A DNA stretch of 33,929 nucleotides from Alteromonadaceae bacterium. GTDB taxonomy: Bacteria; Pseudomonadota; Gammaproteobacteria; Enterobacterales; Alteromonadaceae. Positions 16,393 to 24,782 of the stretch are shown here, one piece after another. The translations under genes were made by a program, and so were the position numbers. The stretch spans positions 1 through 33,929 of the forward strand of contig JALUXV010000511.1 in NCBI GenBank assembly GCA_027013165.1, given 5' to 3'. Each line of letters opens with the position of its first letter. Position 1 is the first letter of the stretch. Under the pieces are notes generated by a model. The model had not been told where the DNA came from. It made no database searches and was given only the letters and a program-made list of their open reading frames with translations.

Positions 16393-17384
16393 TTAACCTC
16401 TCTGTGAAGTGGGTAGTGACAGCTGTATGTATGATCGTGAATACGCCTAGATGATGGCGTAACAACGCACTCTCGTTGCGCTCTTGGACACCGTGGGCCT
16501 AACCGACAACCAATAGGTAAATGTTGCAGAGTAGGAATTGAGCCTTTTAATGTTGGCAGCGATGATTTTGGCGGTAAGTCTTTCCTGAAACTAGGCGCAC
16601 TATCCAATAGTGCTTTCGTGTATGGGTGAAGCGGGCGCTTTTTAATGTGCTTCATTTTTCCCGATTCAACGGTTTGCCCCGCATACAGCACTGTCATGGT
16701 GTGTGCCATGCGTGCTATTGCCAATAAATCATGACTCACAAACAGAACACTGAGCGAACGCGTTTGGTTAAGCCTTGTAAGTAGCTTTAGTATTTGCGTT
16801 TTGGTGGTTGGCTCCATACTACGAGTAGGGTCATCAGCAATGAGCAATTTTGGCTGTGCTACGAGCGCAATTGCCATCATAAACTTTTGTCCAATATCAC
16901 TTGGAACTTGATGTGGGTATGAATTCAAGTACGTCTGATGCTCTTTTATTCCTACTTTATGCATAGTACTTATGGCAATTTGTTTTCGCTGTTTTGCGCG
17001 CTGCCAAAACCAACGGCTGTTAACAAACTCTGAGGGAATGCTCTCTTCTAGCTGTTCGCCCAAGGTTACAGAAGGGTCAAGGCTTGTTTGAGGGTTTTGA
17101 AATACAACCGCAATGTCTCGACGCATTACTTCTCGACGCTGTTGGGTAGACATTGATAGCAGGTTTTCACCCTTCCAACTCATTCTATCCGCGGTTAGTT
17201 TCCACGTTGAAGGTAATGCTCCGCAGATCGCCGAAACAATGAGGCTTTTTCCAGAACCTGACTCACCCACCAGAGCGCGTATTTCACCACTGTTGACACT
17301 CAAGCTCACCTTATCTAAGGCTTTAACCGTGCTATCACCCTCGGTAATCTCAAGGGTAAGGTTTTTGATGTCCAGCATTGCCAT
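16389..17384 (-). CDS. sapD: Peptide transport ATPase SapD
   Basis: The first ATPase of the Sap importer, 331 aa. Walker A is GESGSGKS (near residue 40), the Q-loop is FQNPQTSLDP, and the C-terminal oligopeptide-transporter extension with the Cys pattern GCRLGPRCPRAQREC is present and close to enteric SapD. Two features are unusual. The LSGGQ signature is reduced to VPSDIGQK, and the Walker B carboxylate after LLIAD is Asp (LLIADDPT) instead of the catalytic Glu. E. coli SapD also has a poor signature but keeps the Glu. The ATP site completed by these residues is therefore probably weak, with SapF supplying the active site. The gene starts one base after the sapC stop. Confidence 0.92.
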   Translation of the reverse strand: MAMLDIKNLTLEITEGDSTVKALDKVSLSVNSGEIRALVGESGSGKSLIVSAICGALPSTWKLTADRMSWKGENLLSMSTQQRREVMRRDIAVVFQNPQTSLDPSVTLGEQLEESIPSEFVNSRWFWQRAKQRKQIAISTMHKVGIKEHQTYLNSYPHQVPSDIGQKFMMAIALVAQPKLLIADDPTRSMEPTTKTQILKLLTRLNQTRSLSVLFVSHDLLAIARMAHTMTVLYAGQTVESGKMKHIKKRPLHPYTKALLDSAPSFRKDLPPKSSLPTLKGSIPTLQHLPIGCRLGPRCPRAQRECVVTPSSRRIHDHTYSCHYPLHREVK

Positions 17385-17385
17385 A

Positions 17386-18279
17386 CTAGTGTGTTACCCG
17401 TTTTCTTAACGCAGAGCGCAATCCATCGCCTACTATGTTTATACTCAGTACCATAAGAAATATGGTGATTCCGGGGAGTGCGACATTCCAAGGTGCCATG
17501 TAAGCCACGTCTAAACCTTCAGCTAATATTGCCCCCAACTCTGGTACTGGAGCCTGCGCCCCTAAGTTCAAAAAACCTAACGCAGAAACATCGATAACGG
17601 CAATAGACAGAGCTAGTGATCCTTGTACCACCAGCATTTCTGTCATATTGGGGAGTATTGAATGGACAAATATTTGCCAATGGCTAGCACCATCTAATCT
17701 CGAGGCCAATATATACTGCTTTTTCATTTCATTTCTGACGAAACTTCGGGTGTTGTGAACAAATTGTGGTATGAGTGCTAAGGTTATCGCCCACATACTA
17801 TTCACCAGTCCTGTACCTAAAATAGCAACGATAATAATCGCGATAAGTAGGGTAGGAATAGCCATCAGCGCATCAAGTAGGTGATTCACAATACTTGAAC
17901 GCACTCCACTTAACATACCGGCTATCGTGCCTATACTCACGCCTACCAATAAAGCAAGAACAACAGTGATAAAACCTGCGCCCAGCGTGGTACGGCAGCC
18001 ATAAATGATTCTAGAAAATAGGTCTCTTCCAAGGGCGTCAGTGCCAAAGAAATGTGTGATTGAGCCACTACTTTGCCAACTCGGAGCGATGAGCAAACCA
18101 TCAATGTTTTGCTCTAGATGACTATAGGGCGCTAGCAAGGGGGCAAAAATAGAAAATGTGACGAAACAACCGAGTAGCACTAGCCCGATAAACGCAATAT
18201 GGCTAGCGCGAAAAGCTGCCCAAGTACGATGCCAAGGCGACGGATGAAACTCTTCTTCATACAAACTAAATTGTGCCAC
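17386..18279 (-). CDS. sapC: Peptide transport permease SapC
   Basis: An inner-membrane permease of the Sap importer. The start is placed at GTG 18279-18277 (VAQFSLYEEEF), giving 297 aa, close to the 296 aa of enteric SapC; an ATG at 18330 would add 17 residues and overlap sapB by 65 bases. The protein has an N-terminal soluble stretch, one helix around residue 35, the HFFGTDALGRDLFSRIIYG motif of DppC/OppC-type permeases, and five further helices. The EAA loop is RLDGASHWQIFVHSILPN. It overlaps sapB by 14 bases. Confidence 0.88.
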   Translation of the reverse strand: MAQFSLYEEEFHPSPWHRTWAAFRASHIAFIGLVLLGCFVTFSIFAPLLAPYSHLEQNIDGLLIAPSWQSSGSITHFFGTDALGRDLFSRIIYGCRTTLGAGFITVVLALLVGVSIGTIAGMLSGVRSSIVNHLLDALMAIPTLLIAIIIVAILGTGLVNSMWAITLALIPQFVHNTRSFVRNEMKKQYILASRLDGASHWQIFVHSILPNMTEMLVVQGSLALSIAVIDVSALGFLNLGAQAPVPELGAILAEGLDVAYMAPWNVALPGITIFLMVLSINIVGDGLRSALRKRVTH

Positions 18280-19297
18280 GCTCAAACCTGTCCCTGCTAG
18301 GGTCAATAAGACGGTTAAACAAATCAACAATAATGGTTAGCATAATGACAAGGGTTGATACGGCTAACATCCCGACTCTAAGTGCAGGATAGTCTTGCTG
18401 ATAAATCGCTTGAAGCAACCAGTTACCTATACCTGGCCAAGAAAACAAGGTTTCTACTATCATAGCATTGGTAATAAGTGTGGTTATTTGTATCGCCATT
18501 AGTGGCAGAATCGGTAATAGGGCATTTCGAACAACATGACGAAAAAATATTTGCCAACTCGACAGGCCTCTTGAACGTGCAGCAGCAATGTAAGGTCGCT
18601 GCATAACATCAATTACTGAACGCCGAGTGATTCTAATCATGGCCGCCGTCGTTATAGCGCCAATGGCTACGGTGGGAAGAAACAAGTGTGATAGGGCATC
18701 TTTGATAGCCAAACCGTGATCCACATTATCCGCAAGTAATATGTCTATCAAGATAAAACCAGTCACAGGTGCTACATCAAATAACAAACTCAATCGACCT
18801 GATATTGGCGCCACATCTAATTGAAGGCTGAATAATAGTATGAGTACCAGGGCGAACCAAAATACGGGAAAGGAATAAGTGGTAATGCTCAAAGAGTTTA
18901 GGGTGTAATCTGTGGTTGAATAACATTTTATGCCCGCATAGTAGCCTAAGGGCACGCCCACGAGAATTGCCATAAACATTGCATAAGTACTGAGTTCTAT
19001 CGTGGCGGGCAGCGCAATTTGTATTTCTTCTAGTAAAGGCAAACCAGAGGCGGCACTGTACCCCCAATCCCCATCCAGCAACCTCACTAAGTAGTAATAA
19101 AATTGAACGAAATAGTTTTGGTCTAACCCTAATTGTCGGGCAATGGCGTCTCTTTGAAATGCGTTCTGCGGTGTAATACCCGTTAGGTTTTCCAATACGT
19201 CGCCGGGAAACAAATACGCCAGTGAAAAAGACATAGCACAAAGCACAATCAATGTGATGGTAAATAATGCTATGTAACGAGCTAGTACTTGAATCAT
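18266..19297 (-). CDS. sapB: Peptide transport permease SapB
   Basis: A 343-aa inner-membrane permease of the DppB/OppB type, slightly longer than the 321-aa enteric SapB. The N-terminal helix (residues 7-30) is followed by a periplasmic stretch with RQLGLDQNYFVQFYYYLVRLLDGDWG. Five more helices follow, and the EAA loop is AARSRGLSSWQIFFRHVVRNALLP near residue 235. An inserted periplasmic loop around 185-200 (DILLADNVDHGLAIKDALSH) also occurs in enteric SapB. Its start overlaps the sapA stop by four bases. Confidence 0.92.
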   Translation of the reverse strand: MIQVLARYIALFTITLIVLCAMSFSLAYLFPGDVLENLTGITPQNAFQRDAIARQLGLDQNYFVQFYYYLVRLLDGDWGYSAASGLPLLEEIQIALPATIELSTYAMFMAILVGVPLGYYAGIKCYSTTDYTLNSLSITTYSFPVFWFALVLILLFSLQLDVAPISGRLSLLFDVAPVTGFILIDILLADNVDHGLAIKDALSHLFLPTVAIGAITTAAMIRITRRSVIDVMQRPYIAAARSRGLSSWQIFFRHVVRNALLPILPLMAIQITTLITNAMIVETLFSWPGIGNWLLQAIYQQDYPALRVGMLAVSTLVIMLTIIVDLFNRLIDPSRDRFERGTI

Positions 19298-20904
19298 TGC
19301 GCTTTACTTACCCCGCCAAATTTTACACCACCGAAGGGGTTGATAGACATACCATTTAACCCATTGTGATACGCTTGATAACGATAGGCGTGGGCGATAG
19401 GAACCAGAGGTTGTTGTTCGAAGAGTAGGCGGTTAACTTGCTGATAAATCGCACGTCGCTCATCAATATCGTTAGTTTCGATAGCTTCGTCTAATAGCCT
19501 GTCATAGTCATTGTTACACCACATGGCTCTATTGGTTCCAGAAGGAATTGCTCCACAACTGAGTAGGGGACGATAAAAGTTGTCCGGATCTCCATTGTCA
19601 GCCGACCAACCAATCAGCACAGAATCATGCTCGCCGCTTCGAAGACGCCGTCTGAACGTGAGCCAGTCGTAGGTGACGATTTGGGCGTTTATTCCCACAT
19701 CTTGTAAATAGCGTTGAATAAGTTCAGCCATTTTGTTTGCGTTTGGGTTGTATGCGCGTTTTACTGGCATGGCCCAAATGGTCATAGAAAAGTCTGGCGG
19801 TATGCCAGCGTCACTCAGTAAACGACGAGCTAATACCGGATTGTATGCAGTATCATCAGCGTCATTTTGATATGCCCAACTCGCAGTGGGCAACAATGTT
19901 TTGGCTCGGGTGGCACTGTCAAAATACACGGCTTCAAGAAGGGTATTCTTATCGATGGCCGCAGCCAAAGCGCGCCTTACATCTGGATTATTAAACGGCG
20001 CTTTTTGGGTATTGAATGCCCAGAAACCAATATTTAGCCCTGGTTTTTCTGCCAAGGTCAGCTTGTCGTTTGTCCGAATTACATCAAGCTCACTTTGTGC
20101 AGGAAATGCTGTTGCATCACACTCTTGGGTGATGAGTTTTGCAAGTCGCAATGAGCTTCGTGGGGTGATATCAAAAATAAGCACTTCGGCAGAATCCTCT
20201 TGCCTCCAATGCGCCTTGTGTTGTGCATAACGAATAAATCGGTCTTTGCGGTATTCTTGAAAAATATAAGGGCCAGTACCTATTGGCTTGATATCTAGTT
20301 GATGTGGTACTCCTCTATTTAACAGTTCGTTACCGTATTCTTCTGAAAGTATCACCGAAAAGTCGGTAGCAAGATTGGCGAGAAATGAGCTGTCTTTCCG
20401 TTTTAGGGTAATTTCGATACGGTAACCATTTATTCTTTCGATCTCTTTTATGTTGTCGGCCAAACCAATGCTGTCAAAATAAGGATACTGTCCTCCTGAT
20501 ACATTGTGGTAAGGGTGACTGTCTAACCGCCAACGGTCAATACTGAAAATCACATCATTAGCGTTAAAATTTCTACTGGGTGTAAAATACGCAGTAGTAT
20601 GAAACTGGACATCTTTACGCAGTTGAAATGTGTAAGTTAAGCCGTCATCCGAAACCAACCAACTGCTCGCTAAACTTGGCATGATTTGCCCAGAATCAGG
20701 ATCGAATACTAACAATTTGTCATAAATTTGATGAGACGTGGCATCGGCAGTGGTGGTAGAGGTGTCTAACTGGGGATTAAAAGTAATAGGATTGCTTTCC
20801 GAGCAATACACTATTCCGCTGGCGTAAAAAGGGTGATCTGTGTTGCGTCCGCATCCACTAACTAATAGAAAACCCATGCAAATGACAGCCAGCTTCCCCC
20901 TCAT
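19294..20904 (-). CDS. sapA: Peptide-binding protein SapA
   Basis: The periplasmic solute-binding protein that feeds the Sap importer, 536 aa, of the DppA/OppA class. The N-terminus MRGKLAVICMGFLLVSGC carries a lipobox with Cys18, so this copy is probably membrane-anchored. The family blocks are YCSESNPITFNPQLDTSTTTADATSHQIYDKL, PSLASSWLVSDDGLTYTFQLRKDVQFH and IGTGPYIFQEYRKD. Close to the C-terminus is a DPDNFYRPLLSCGAI segment typical of SapA. It starts only a few bases after the pspF stop, so the sap genes are likely co-transcribed with pspF. Confidence 0.92.
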   Translation of the reverse strand: MRGKLAVICMGFLLVSGCGRNTDHPFYASGIVYCSESNPITFNPQLDTSTTTADATSHQIYDKLLVFDPDSGQIMPSLASSWLVSDDGLTYTFQLRKDVQFHTTAYFTPSRNFNANDVIFSIDRWRLDSHPYHNVSGGQYPYFDSIGLADNIKEIERINGYRIEITLKRKDSSFLANLATDFSVILSEEYGNELLNRGVPHQLDIKPIGTGPYIFQEYRKDRFIRYAQHKAHWRQEDSAEVLIFDITPRSSLRLAKLITQECDATAFPAQSELDVIRTNDKLTLAEKPGLNIGFWAFNTQKAPFNNPDVRRALAAAIDKNTLLEAVYFDSATRAKTLLPTASWAYQNDADDTAYNPVLARRLLSDAGIPPDFSMTIWAMPVKRAYNPNANKMAELIQRYLQDVGINAQIVTYDWLTFRRRLRSGEHDSVLIGWSADNGDPDNFYRPLLSCGAIPSGTNRAMWCNNDYDRLLDEAIETNDIDERRAIYQQVNRLLFEQQPLVPIAHAYRYQAYHNGLNGMSINPFGGVKFGGVSKAQ

Positions 20905-20907
20905 GAA

Positions 20908-22044
20908 CTAGATTTCTCCTTCGTCTTGCGCTGAGTCGAGTAAGTTATACTTTTTCAAATACCCTCGAAGCTGATGATACGTCAAACTGAGCTTTTCGGC
21001 AGTTTTCTTTTGGTTAAACTGACTATCCGAAAGTGCCTGACGAATCATATCTATTTCATACTGTTGTGAACGCTCTTTTAGATTAATGGGGTATTCGGCG
21101 ATTACCGGCTGTTCAAACACCTTAGCGGAATGTTCATTGTTTTGTTTGGGAGCTTCGACGGACTCTTGTGTTGCGGAATCAGCTGCTGCGCTAGCCACTG
21201 AACTGTCGCTAGCAACCCTATCGTTGGTTTTTACCCGCGCTGTTGGCCGATATACTGATTCAAAGGGGTCGAGTACTATCTCGTGAACCGGTAAATGAGG
21301 GTTGTTGGTTCGGTAAACCGCTCTTTCTACAACGTTTTTAAGTTCACGTATGTTGCCTGGCCAGTCGTAATCTAATAGCGTTCGTTTAGCTTTTTCTGTA
21401 AAGCCACTAAAAAGCTCCATTTCCATTTCTCGCGCCATATTAATCGCGAAGTTTTCCGCCAACATCATGATATCTTCCCGGCGTTCGCGTAACGGAGGTA
21501 TGGTAATAACGTCGAAAGCAAGTCTATCGAGAAGATCGGCACGGAATTCTCCTTGATTTGCCAACGATGGAAGATCTTCGTTTGTCGCAGCAATGAGGCG
21601 AACGTCAGTTTTCACCGTTTTACTGCCGCCAACCCGCTCAAATTCGCCGTATTCTACAACACGTAACAGTTTTTCTTGGATAAGACCTGATGTATTCGCC
21701 AACTCGTCTAGAAACAGCGTGCCATTGTGAGCAATTTCGAAACGACCTTCTCGACGTTTTGATGCGCCAGTAAAGGCGCCTGCTTCATAACCGAACAGTT
21801 CACTCTCTAATAGACTTTCATTAAGCGCAGCGCAGTTAAGTTTGACGTAGTTTTGGTCCCAGCGTTTTGATAGGTAATGCAGACGAGCTGCAATAAGCTC
21901 TTTACCTGTTCCCCGTTCGCCAATAACCAGAACGGGCTTATCAAGCGGTGCGATTTGCGAGATTTGCTCTAAAACTTCAAGAAAACTGTTAGCTTGACCC
22001 AACAGATTGTCTTGTTGGCGATATCGACTCATTAAATCCCTCAA
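20908..22044 (-). CDS. pspF: Psp operon activator PspF
   Basis: A sigma-54 enhancer-binding ATPase that switches on pspA when released by PspA. The 378-aa protein has no N-terminal sensory domain, as expected. The AAA+ core (residues 10-245) has Walker A GERGTGKE, the sigma-54 contact loop GAFTGA (in YEAGAFTGASK), Walker B GTLFLDELA and R-finger region RADLLDRL. A 60-residue linker of low complexity (about 260-335) makes it longer than the 325-aa E. coli protein. A Fis-type helix-turn-helix ends it (QKKTAEKLSLTYHQLRGYLKK). The gene diverges from pspA and runs straight into sapA. Confidence 0.95.
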   Translation of the reverse strand: MRDLMSRYRQQDNLLGQANSFLEVLEQISQIAPLDKPVLVIGERGTGKELIAARLHYLSKRWDQNYVKLNCAALNESLLESELFGYEAGAFTGASKRREGRFEIAHNGTLFLDELANTSGLIQEKLLRVVEYGEFERVGGSKTVKTDVRLIAATNEDLPSLANQGEFRADLLDRLAFDVITIPPLRERREDIMMLAENFAINMAREMEMELFSGFTEKAKRTLLDYDWPGNIRELKNVVERAVYRTNNPHLPVHEIVLDPFESVYRPTARVKTNDRVASDSSVASAAADSATQESVEAPKQNNEHSAKVFEQPVIAEYPINLKERSQQYEIDMIRQALSDSQFNQKKTAEKLSLTYHQLRGYLKKYNLLDSAQDEGEI

Positions 22045-22158
22045 TTGTTAGTCATTTCGACCAATTAATAGTGTAGATGAAAAAAAAGAGAGATTCGAGC
22101 ATTATTTTAAAGCATTAAAAGTTTTTGTTTTTCATGAGGTTATAGCGTTTTGTGAAAC

Positions 22159-22174
22159 TGGCAAGTATATTGAA
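22159..22174 (+). promoter_or_regulatory. Sigma-54-type promoter of pspA
   Basis: The sequence TGGCAAGTATATTGAA fits the -24/-12 consensus TGGCAC-N5-TTGCW with two mismatches: GG is present at -24 and GA replaces GC at -12. It is about 60 bp before the pspA ATG. Because PspF next door is a sigma-54 activator, the context supports it. AT-rich sequence between 22080 and 22150 would hold the PspF and IHF sites, but no exact sites are claimed. Confidence 0.6.
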
Positions 22175-22235
22175 TGGACTAATGCCAAGTGTTATCACCA
22201 ATTAACTGATTTTTTTCGAGTAAGAGGTAATTATT

Positions 22236-22913
22236 ATGGGTATCTTCTCGCGTTTCACCGATATTGTGAATTCAAACATTAATGCGTTGCTGGATAAAGC
22301 TGAAGATCCAGAAAAAATGGTTCGACTAATTATTCAGGAAATGGAAGACACATTGGTAGAGGTTCGTTCAGCGTCAGCAAAGACCTTAGCGAATAAAAAG
22401 GATATTGTTAGTCAAATCAACAAACATCAGGCCGACGCTGAAGACTGGCAGGCTAAAGCAGAACTTGCGTTAAGCAAAGATCGTGAAGACTTAGCTCGGG
22501 CTGCACTTCAAGAGAAGAAAAAGGCTGCGGAGGCTGCCGACGCCTTGAGCAAAGAGCTAGCGCTTGTTGAAGAGCAAATTAGTAAGCTTCAAGACGAAAT
22601 TGGCCAACTACAGGAAAAATTGGCTGATGCGAAGAGCCGTCAAAAGGCGATTATCATGCGCCAAAAAACAGCAAGCTCGCGGTTGGAAGTTAAGCGCACC
22701 CTTGATAGTAGCAAGGTTGACAATGCCATGGGGCGTTTTGAGCAATACGAACGCAAAATAGACGACCTTGAATCACAAGTCGAAGCATATGACTTGGGTA
22801 AGAAAACACTGCACGATGAGTTTGCAGAACTTGAAGCTGGAGATAAAATTGATGAAGAGCTTGAGGCCCTAAAGGCAAAAGTTAAAGGTTCTGAATCATC
22901 AGCTTCAAAGTAA
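22236..22913 (+). CDS. pspA: Phage shock protein A
   Basis: A peripheral inner-membrane protein of the ESCRT-III/IM30 family that protects stressed membranes and holds PspF inactive. The 225-aa length and start MGIFSRFTDIVNSNINALLDKAEDPEKMVRLIIQEME are nearly canonical, with the amphipathic membrane-binding helix first. The rest is a long coiled coil (residues 25-190) and a short acidic C-terminal helix. The ribosome site is AGAGGT, eight bases before the ATG. It is followed by pspB and pspC. Confidence 0.97.
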   Translation: MGIFSRFTDIVNSNINALLDKAEDPEKMVRLIIQEMEDTLVEVRSASAKTLANKKDIVSQINKHQADAEDWQAKAELALSKDREDLARAALQEKKKAAEAADALSKELALVEEQISKLQDEIGQLQEKLADAKSRQKAIIMRQKTASSRLEVKRTLDSSKVDNAMGRFEQYERKIDDLESQVEAYDLGKKTLHDEFAELEAGDKIDEELEALKAKVKGSESSASK

Positions 22914-22977
22914 TTCGATTATTGGCGAGCCTACCGATGTCCAGTAGGCTAAATCCAGATTTGTAGGAGGTTTCAAA

Positions 22978-23217
22978 ATGGATGAAAGCGTAATTGCACT
23001 TTTAGTAATGCCACTGGTTATTTTTATGATTTTCGTGGCTCCCATCTGGCTAGTGCTTCACTATCGCAGTAAGAAACAGGTCAATCAAGGGCTGAGTGAA
23101 GAAGAGCAAGCCTCACTGCAAGTCCTAGCCGAAAAAGCTGAAAAGATGAGTGATCGAATTCAAACACTTGAAGCAATTCTAGACAGCGAGGCACCTGAAT
23201 GGAGGAATCGCGCATGA
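22978..23217 (+). CDS. pspB: Phage shock protein B
   Basis: A small inner-membrane partner of PspC that relays stress to PspA. The 79-aa protein has one transmembrane helix (residues 5-28), a basic patch (HYRSKKQ) and a coiled-coil tail (LQVLAEKAEKMSDRIQTLEAILD). A strong AGGAGG site lies eight bases before the ATG. Its stop codon overlaps the pspC start as ATGA. Confidence 0.95.
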   Translation: MDESVIALLVMPLVIFMIFVAPIWLVLHYRSKKQVNQGLSEEEQASLQVLAEKAEKMSDRIQTLEAILDSEAPEWRNRA

Positions 23218-23666
23218 ATCAGGGTAGACAATTATTTCGCGACCCCGAAAATGCTCGAATCGCAGGTGTTTGTTCTGGAATCGCACAATACTTTGGCATT
23301 GAAACATGGCTAGTAAGAATCCTTACGGTAACCGGCTTTTTCTTACTAGCAGGACCTTTTGTTTTTGTAGCTTATATCGCCGCATGGTTTATTTTGGACA
23401 AAAAGTCTGCCGATGGCTTTGAGTCACAGACAAGTTCATTTCAGGCCCCAGGTGGAAAGGGATGGAGAAATACATCACAAGGTGGCTCAGCGGCGGGTCA
23501 TAAAGTTGAAGTGAAGACTAAGGTGTGGCAAGCGGGCGAACCTCCAAAACAAGCGTTTCATGACATTCGCACCCGTTTCGACAATGCCGAGCGTCGTTTA
23601 CGGAAAATGGAAACCTATGTAACGTCCAGAGAGTTTCAACTCAATAGAGAAATCAGTCGACTCTAG
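23214..23666 (+). CDS. pspC: Phage shock protein C
   Basis: A membrane sensor of the Psp response. The start is placed at the ATG at 23214 because it follows GGAGG by nine bases, overlaps the pspB stop (ATGA) and gives the usual N-terminus (QLFRDPENARIAGVCSGIAQYFGIE). An in-frame start at 23199 lacks these features. The 150-aa protein has the PspC domain at residues 4-62 with one long hydrophobic helix. A variable linker and a C-terminal coiled coil follow (FDNAERRLRKMETYVTSREFQLNREI), typical of gammaproteobacterial PspC. Confidence 0.93.
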   Translation: MNQGRQLFRDPENARIAGVCSGIAQYFGIETWLVRILTVTGFFLLAGPFVFVAYIAAWFILDKKSADGFESQTSSFQAPGGKGWRNTSQGGSAAGHKVEVKTKVWQAGEPPKQAFHDIRTRFDNAERRLRKMETYVTSREFQLNREISRL

Positions 23667-23691
23667 TTAAAAATTAAGCAACAGATTGAAG

Positions 23692-23724
23692 TGCCGTGAG
23701 TAAGTTCTTACTCACGGCATTTTT
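23692..23724 (+). terminator. Rho-independent terminator after pspC
   Basis: The 13-bp stem TGCCGTGAGTAAG (23692-23704) pairs perfectly with CTTACTCACGGCA (23707-23719). The two-base loop probably opens to four. A T-run follows. Confidence 0.88.
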
Positions 23725-23750
23725 ATATTTATCATAGTATTAAACCACTT

Positions 23751-23768
23751 TGTAAAATTATTGTTACG
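23751..23768 (+). promoter_or_regulatory. TyrR box at the phhA promoter
   Basis: TGTAAA-ATTATT-GTTACG matches the TyrR consensus TGTAAA-N6-TTTACA at 10 of 12 positions. It overlaps the -35 hexamer of the predicted phhA promoter. TyrR/PhhR proteins control phhA in related bacteria, and tyrR is the next gene. Confidence 0.55.
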
Positions 23769-23789
23769 CCATTTTGCGCGCTTTAATAT
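23761..23789 (+). promoter_or_regulatory. Promoter of phhA
   Basis: The hexamers are -35 TTGTTA (23761-23766), a 17-base spacer and -10 TAATAT (23784-23789), giving a leader of about 70 bases to the ATG at 23868. Confidence 0.5.
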
Positions 23790-23867
23790 CCCTCGAATCT
23801 TCACCCTCTGAATAATATCCGTATGCTTTATTTAGACAGCAGCAACGACATATTTGGGTGTAATTTG

Positions 23868-24668
23868 ATGGCAAAGTCCTCACAATACCAATCAAAATCT
23901 TCTGACCACAATGGCATTATTCACTGGACGAGCGAAGAGAATGCTATTTGGTCGGCATTATACGAGCGTCAGCTCCCATTGGTGGAAGAAAGGGCGTGTA
24001 GCGAGTATATGAATGGTTTGGCATTGCTTGACCTCGCAAAAGATAAAATACCGCAATTGCCCGATATCAATAAGGTATTACTCGACAAAACAGGGTGGAA
24101 GACCGCAGAGGTTCCTGCACTGATAAGCTTTGGGGAATTTTTCAAACTGTTGGCGAACAAAGAGTTCCCAGTGGCTACATTTATTCGCAAGCAACAAGAC
24201 TTTGACTATTTAAAAGAGCCGGATATTTTTCATGAGGTTTTTGGTCATTGCCCTTTGCTGACTAACCCAGCATTTGCCCACTTTACCCATGTTTATGGAA
24301 AACTTGGACTAAACGCCAGCCCAGAAGACCGAGTATACTTAGCTCGCTTGTACTGGTTCACCGTTGAATTTGGTTTGGTGAAAGTTGCAGGAGAAACCAA
24401 AATATACGGTGGTGGTATTTTGTCATCGCCAGGCGAAACCATGTACGCCTTAGACAGTAGCGAGGCAATACGCAAACCTCTATTACCTCTAGATGCTCTG
24501 CGAACGCCTTACCGCATAGATATTATGCAGCCTCTATACTACATCCTTCCCGAGTTCGATTATCTGTATGAGTTAGCTGAGATGGATATTATGGCTTTGG
24601 TGAACGAAGCGAAATCAATGGGGCTGTTTGACCCACTCTTTCCTCCTAAAATTAAGCAAGCAGGCTAG
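23868..24668 (+). CDS. phhA: Phenylalanine 4-monooxygenase
   Basis: Hydroxylates phenylalanine to tyrosine with O2, iron and a tetrahydropterin cofactor. The start at 23868 gives 266 aa, close to Pseudomonas PhhA (262 aa), and follows GGGTG by seven bases; an upstream in-frame ATG at 23823 would add 15 unusual residues and has no ribosome site. The iron ligands are His122 and His127 (FHEVFGHCPLL) and Glu167 (WFTVEFGL). GGGILSSPGET and FPPK near the end are family blocks. The usual partner phhB (pterin carbinolamine dehydratase) is not in this window. A TyrR box covers its promoter and tyrR follows. Confidence 0.95.
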   Translation: MAKSSQYQSKSSDHNGIIHWTSEENAIWSALYERQLPLVEERACSEYMNGLALLDLAKDKIPQLPDINKVLLDKTGWKTAEVPALISFGEFFKLLANKEFPVATFIRKQQDFDYLKEPDIFHEVFGHCPLLTNPAFAHFTHVYGKLGLNASPEDRVYLARLYWFTVEFGLVKVAGETKIYGGGILSSPGETMYALDSSEAIRKPLLPLDALRTPYRIDIMQPLYYILPEFDYLYELAEMDIMALVNEAKSMGLFDPLFPPKIKQAG

Positions 24669-24683
24669 TTTTTCGACCCCTTT

Positions 24684-24710
24684 TTTATGCACAATAAGTG
24701 TGTGCATAAA
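24684..24710. repeat. Palindrome between phhA and tyrR
   Basis: Perfect 10-base arms TTTATGCACA and TGTGCATAAA surround a seven-base loop. The T-run lies before the stem on this strand, so for phhA it is a poor intrinsic terminator. It may be an attenuating hairpin or a protein site. Confidence 0.4.
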
Positions 24711-24715
24711 TTCAG

Positions 24716-24744
24716 TTGTTACCTATTTGTAAACATGGGATAAT
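24716..24744 (+). promoter_or_regulatory. Promoter of tyrR
   Basis: The hexamers are -35 TTGTTA (24716-24721), a 17-base spacer and -10 GATAAT (24739-24744). The promoter lies within a large symmetric operator region. Confidence 0.55.
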
Positions 24745-24770
24745 CCGTAAAATAATGTTTACAAATAGGT
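24721..24770. promoter_or_regulatory. TyrR operator over the tyrR promoter
   Basis: A perfect 16-base inverted repeat (ACCTATTTGTAAACAT at 24721-24736 and its complement at 24755-24770, 18-base spacer) brackets the -10 box. Within it, CGTAAA-ATAATG-TTTACA (24746-24763) matches the TyrR consensus TGTAAA-N6-TTTACA at 11 of 12 positions. It begins two bases after the -10. Binding there would block transcription, so tyrR is probably self-repressed. The left arm gives a further TGTAAA half-site. Confidence 0.6.
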
Positions 24771-24782
24771 GTGCCACCCTAC

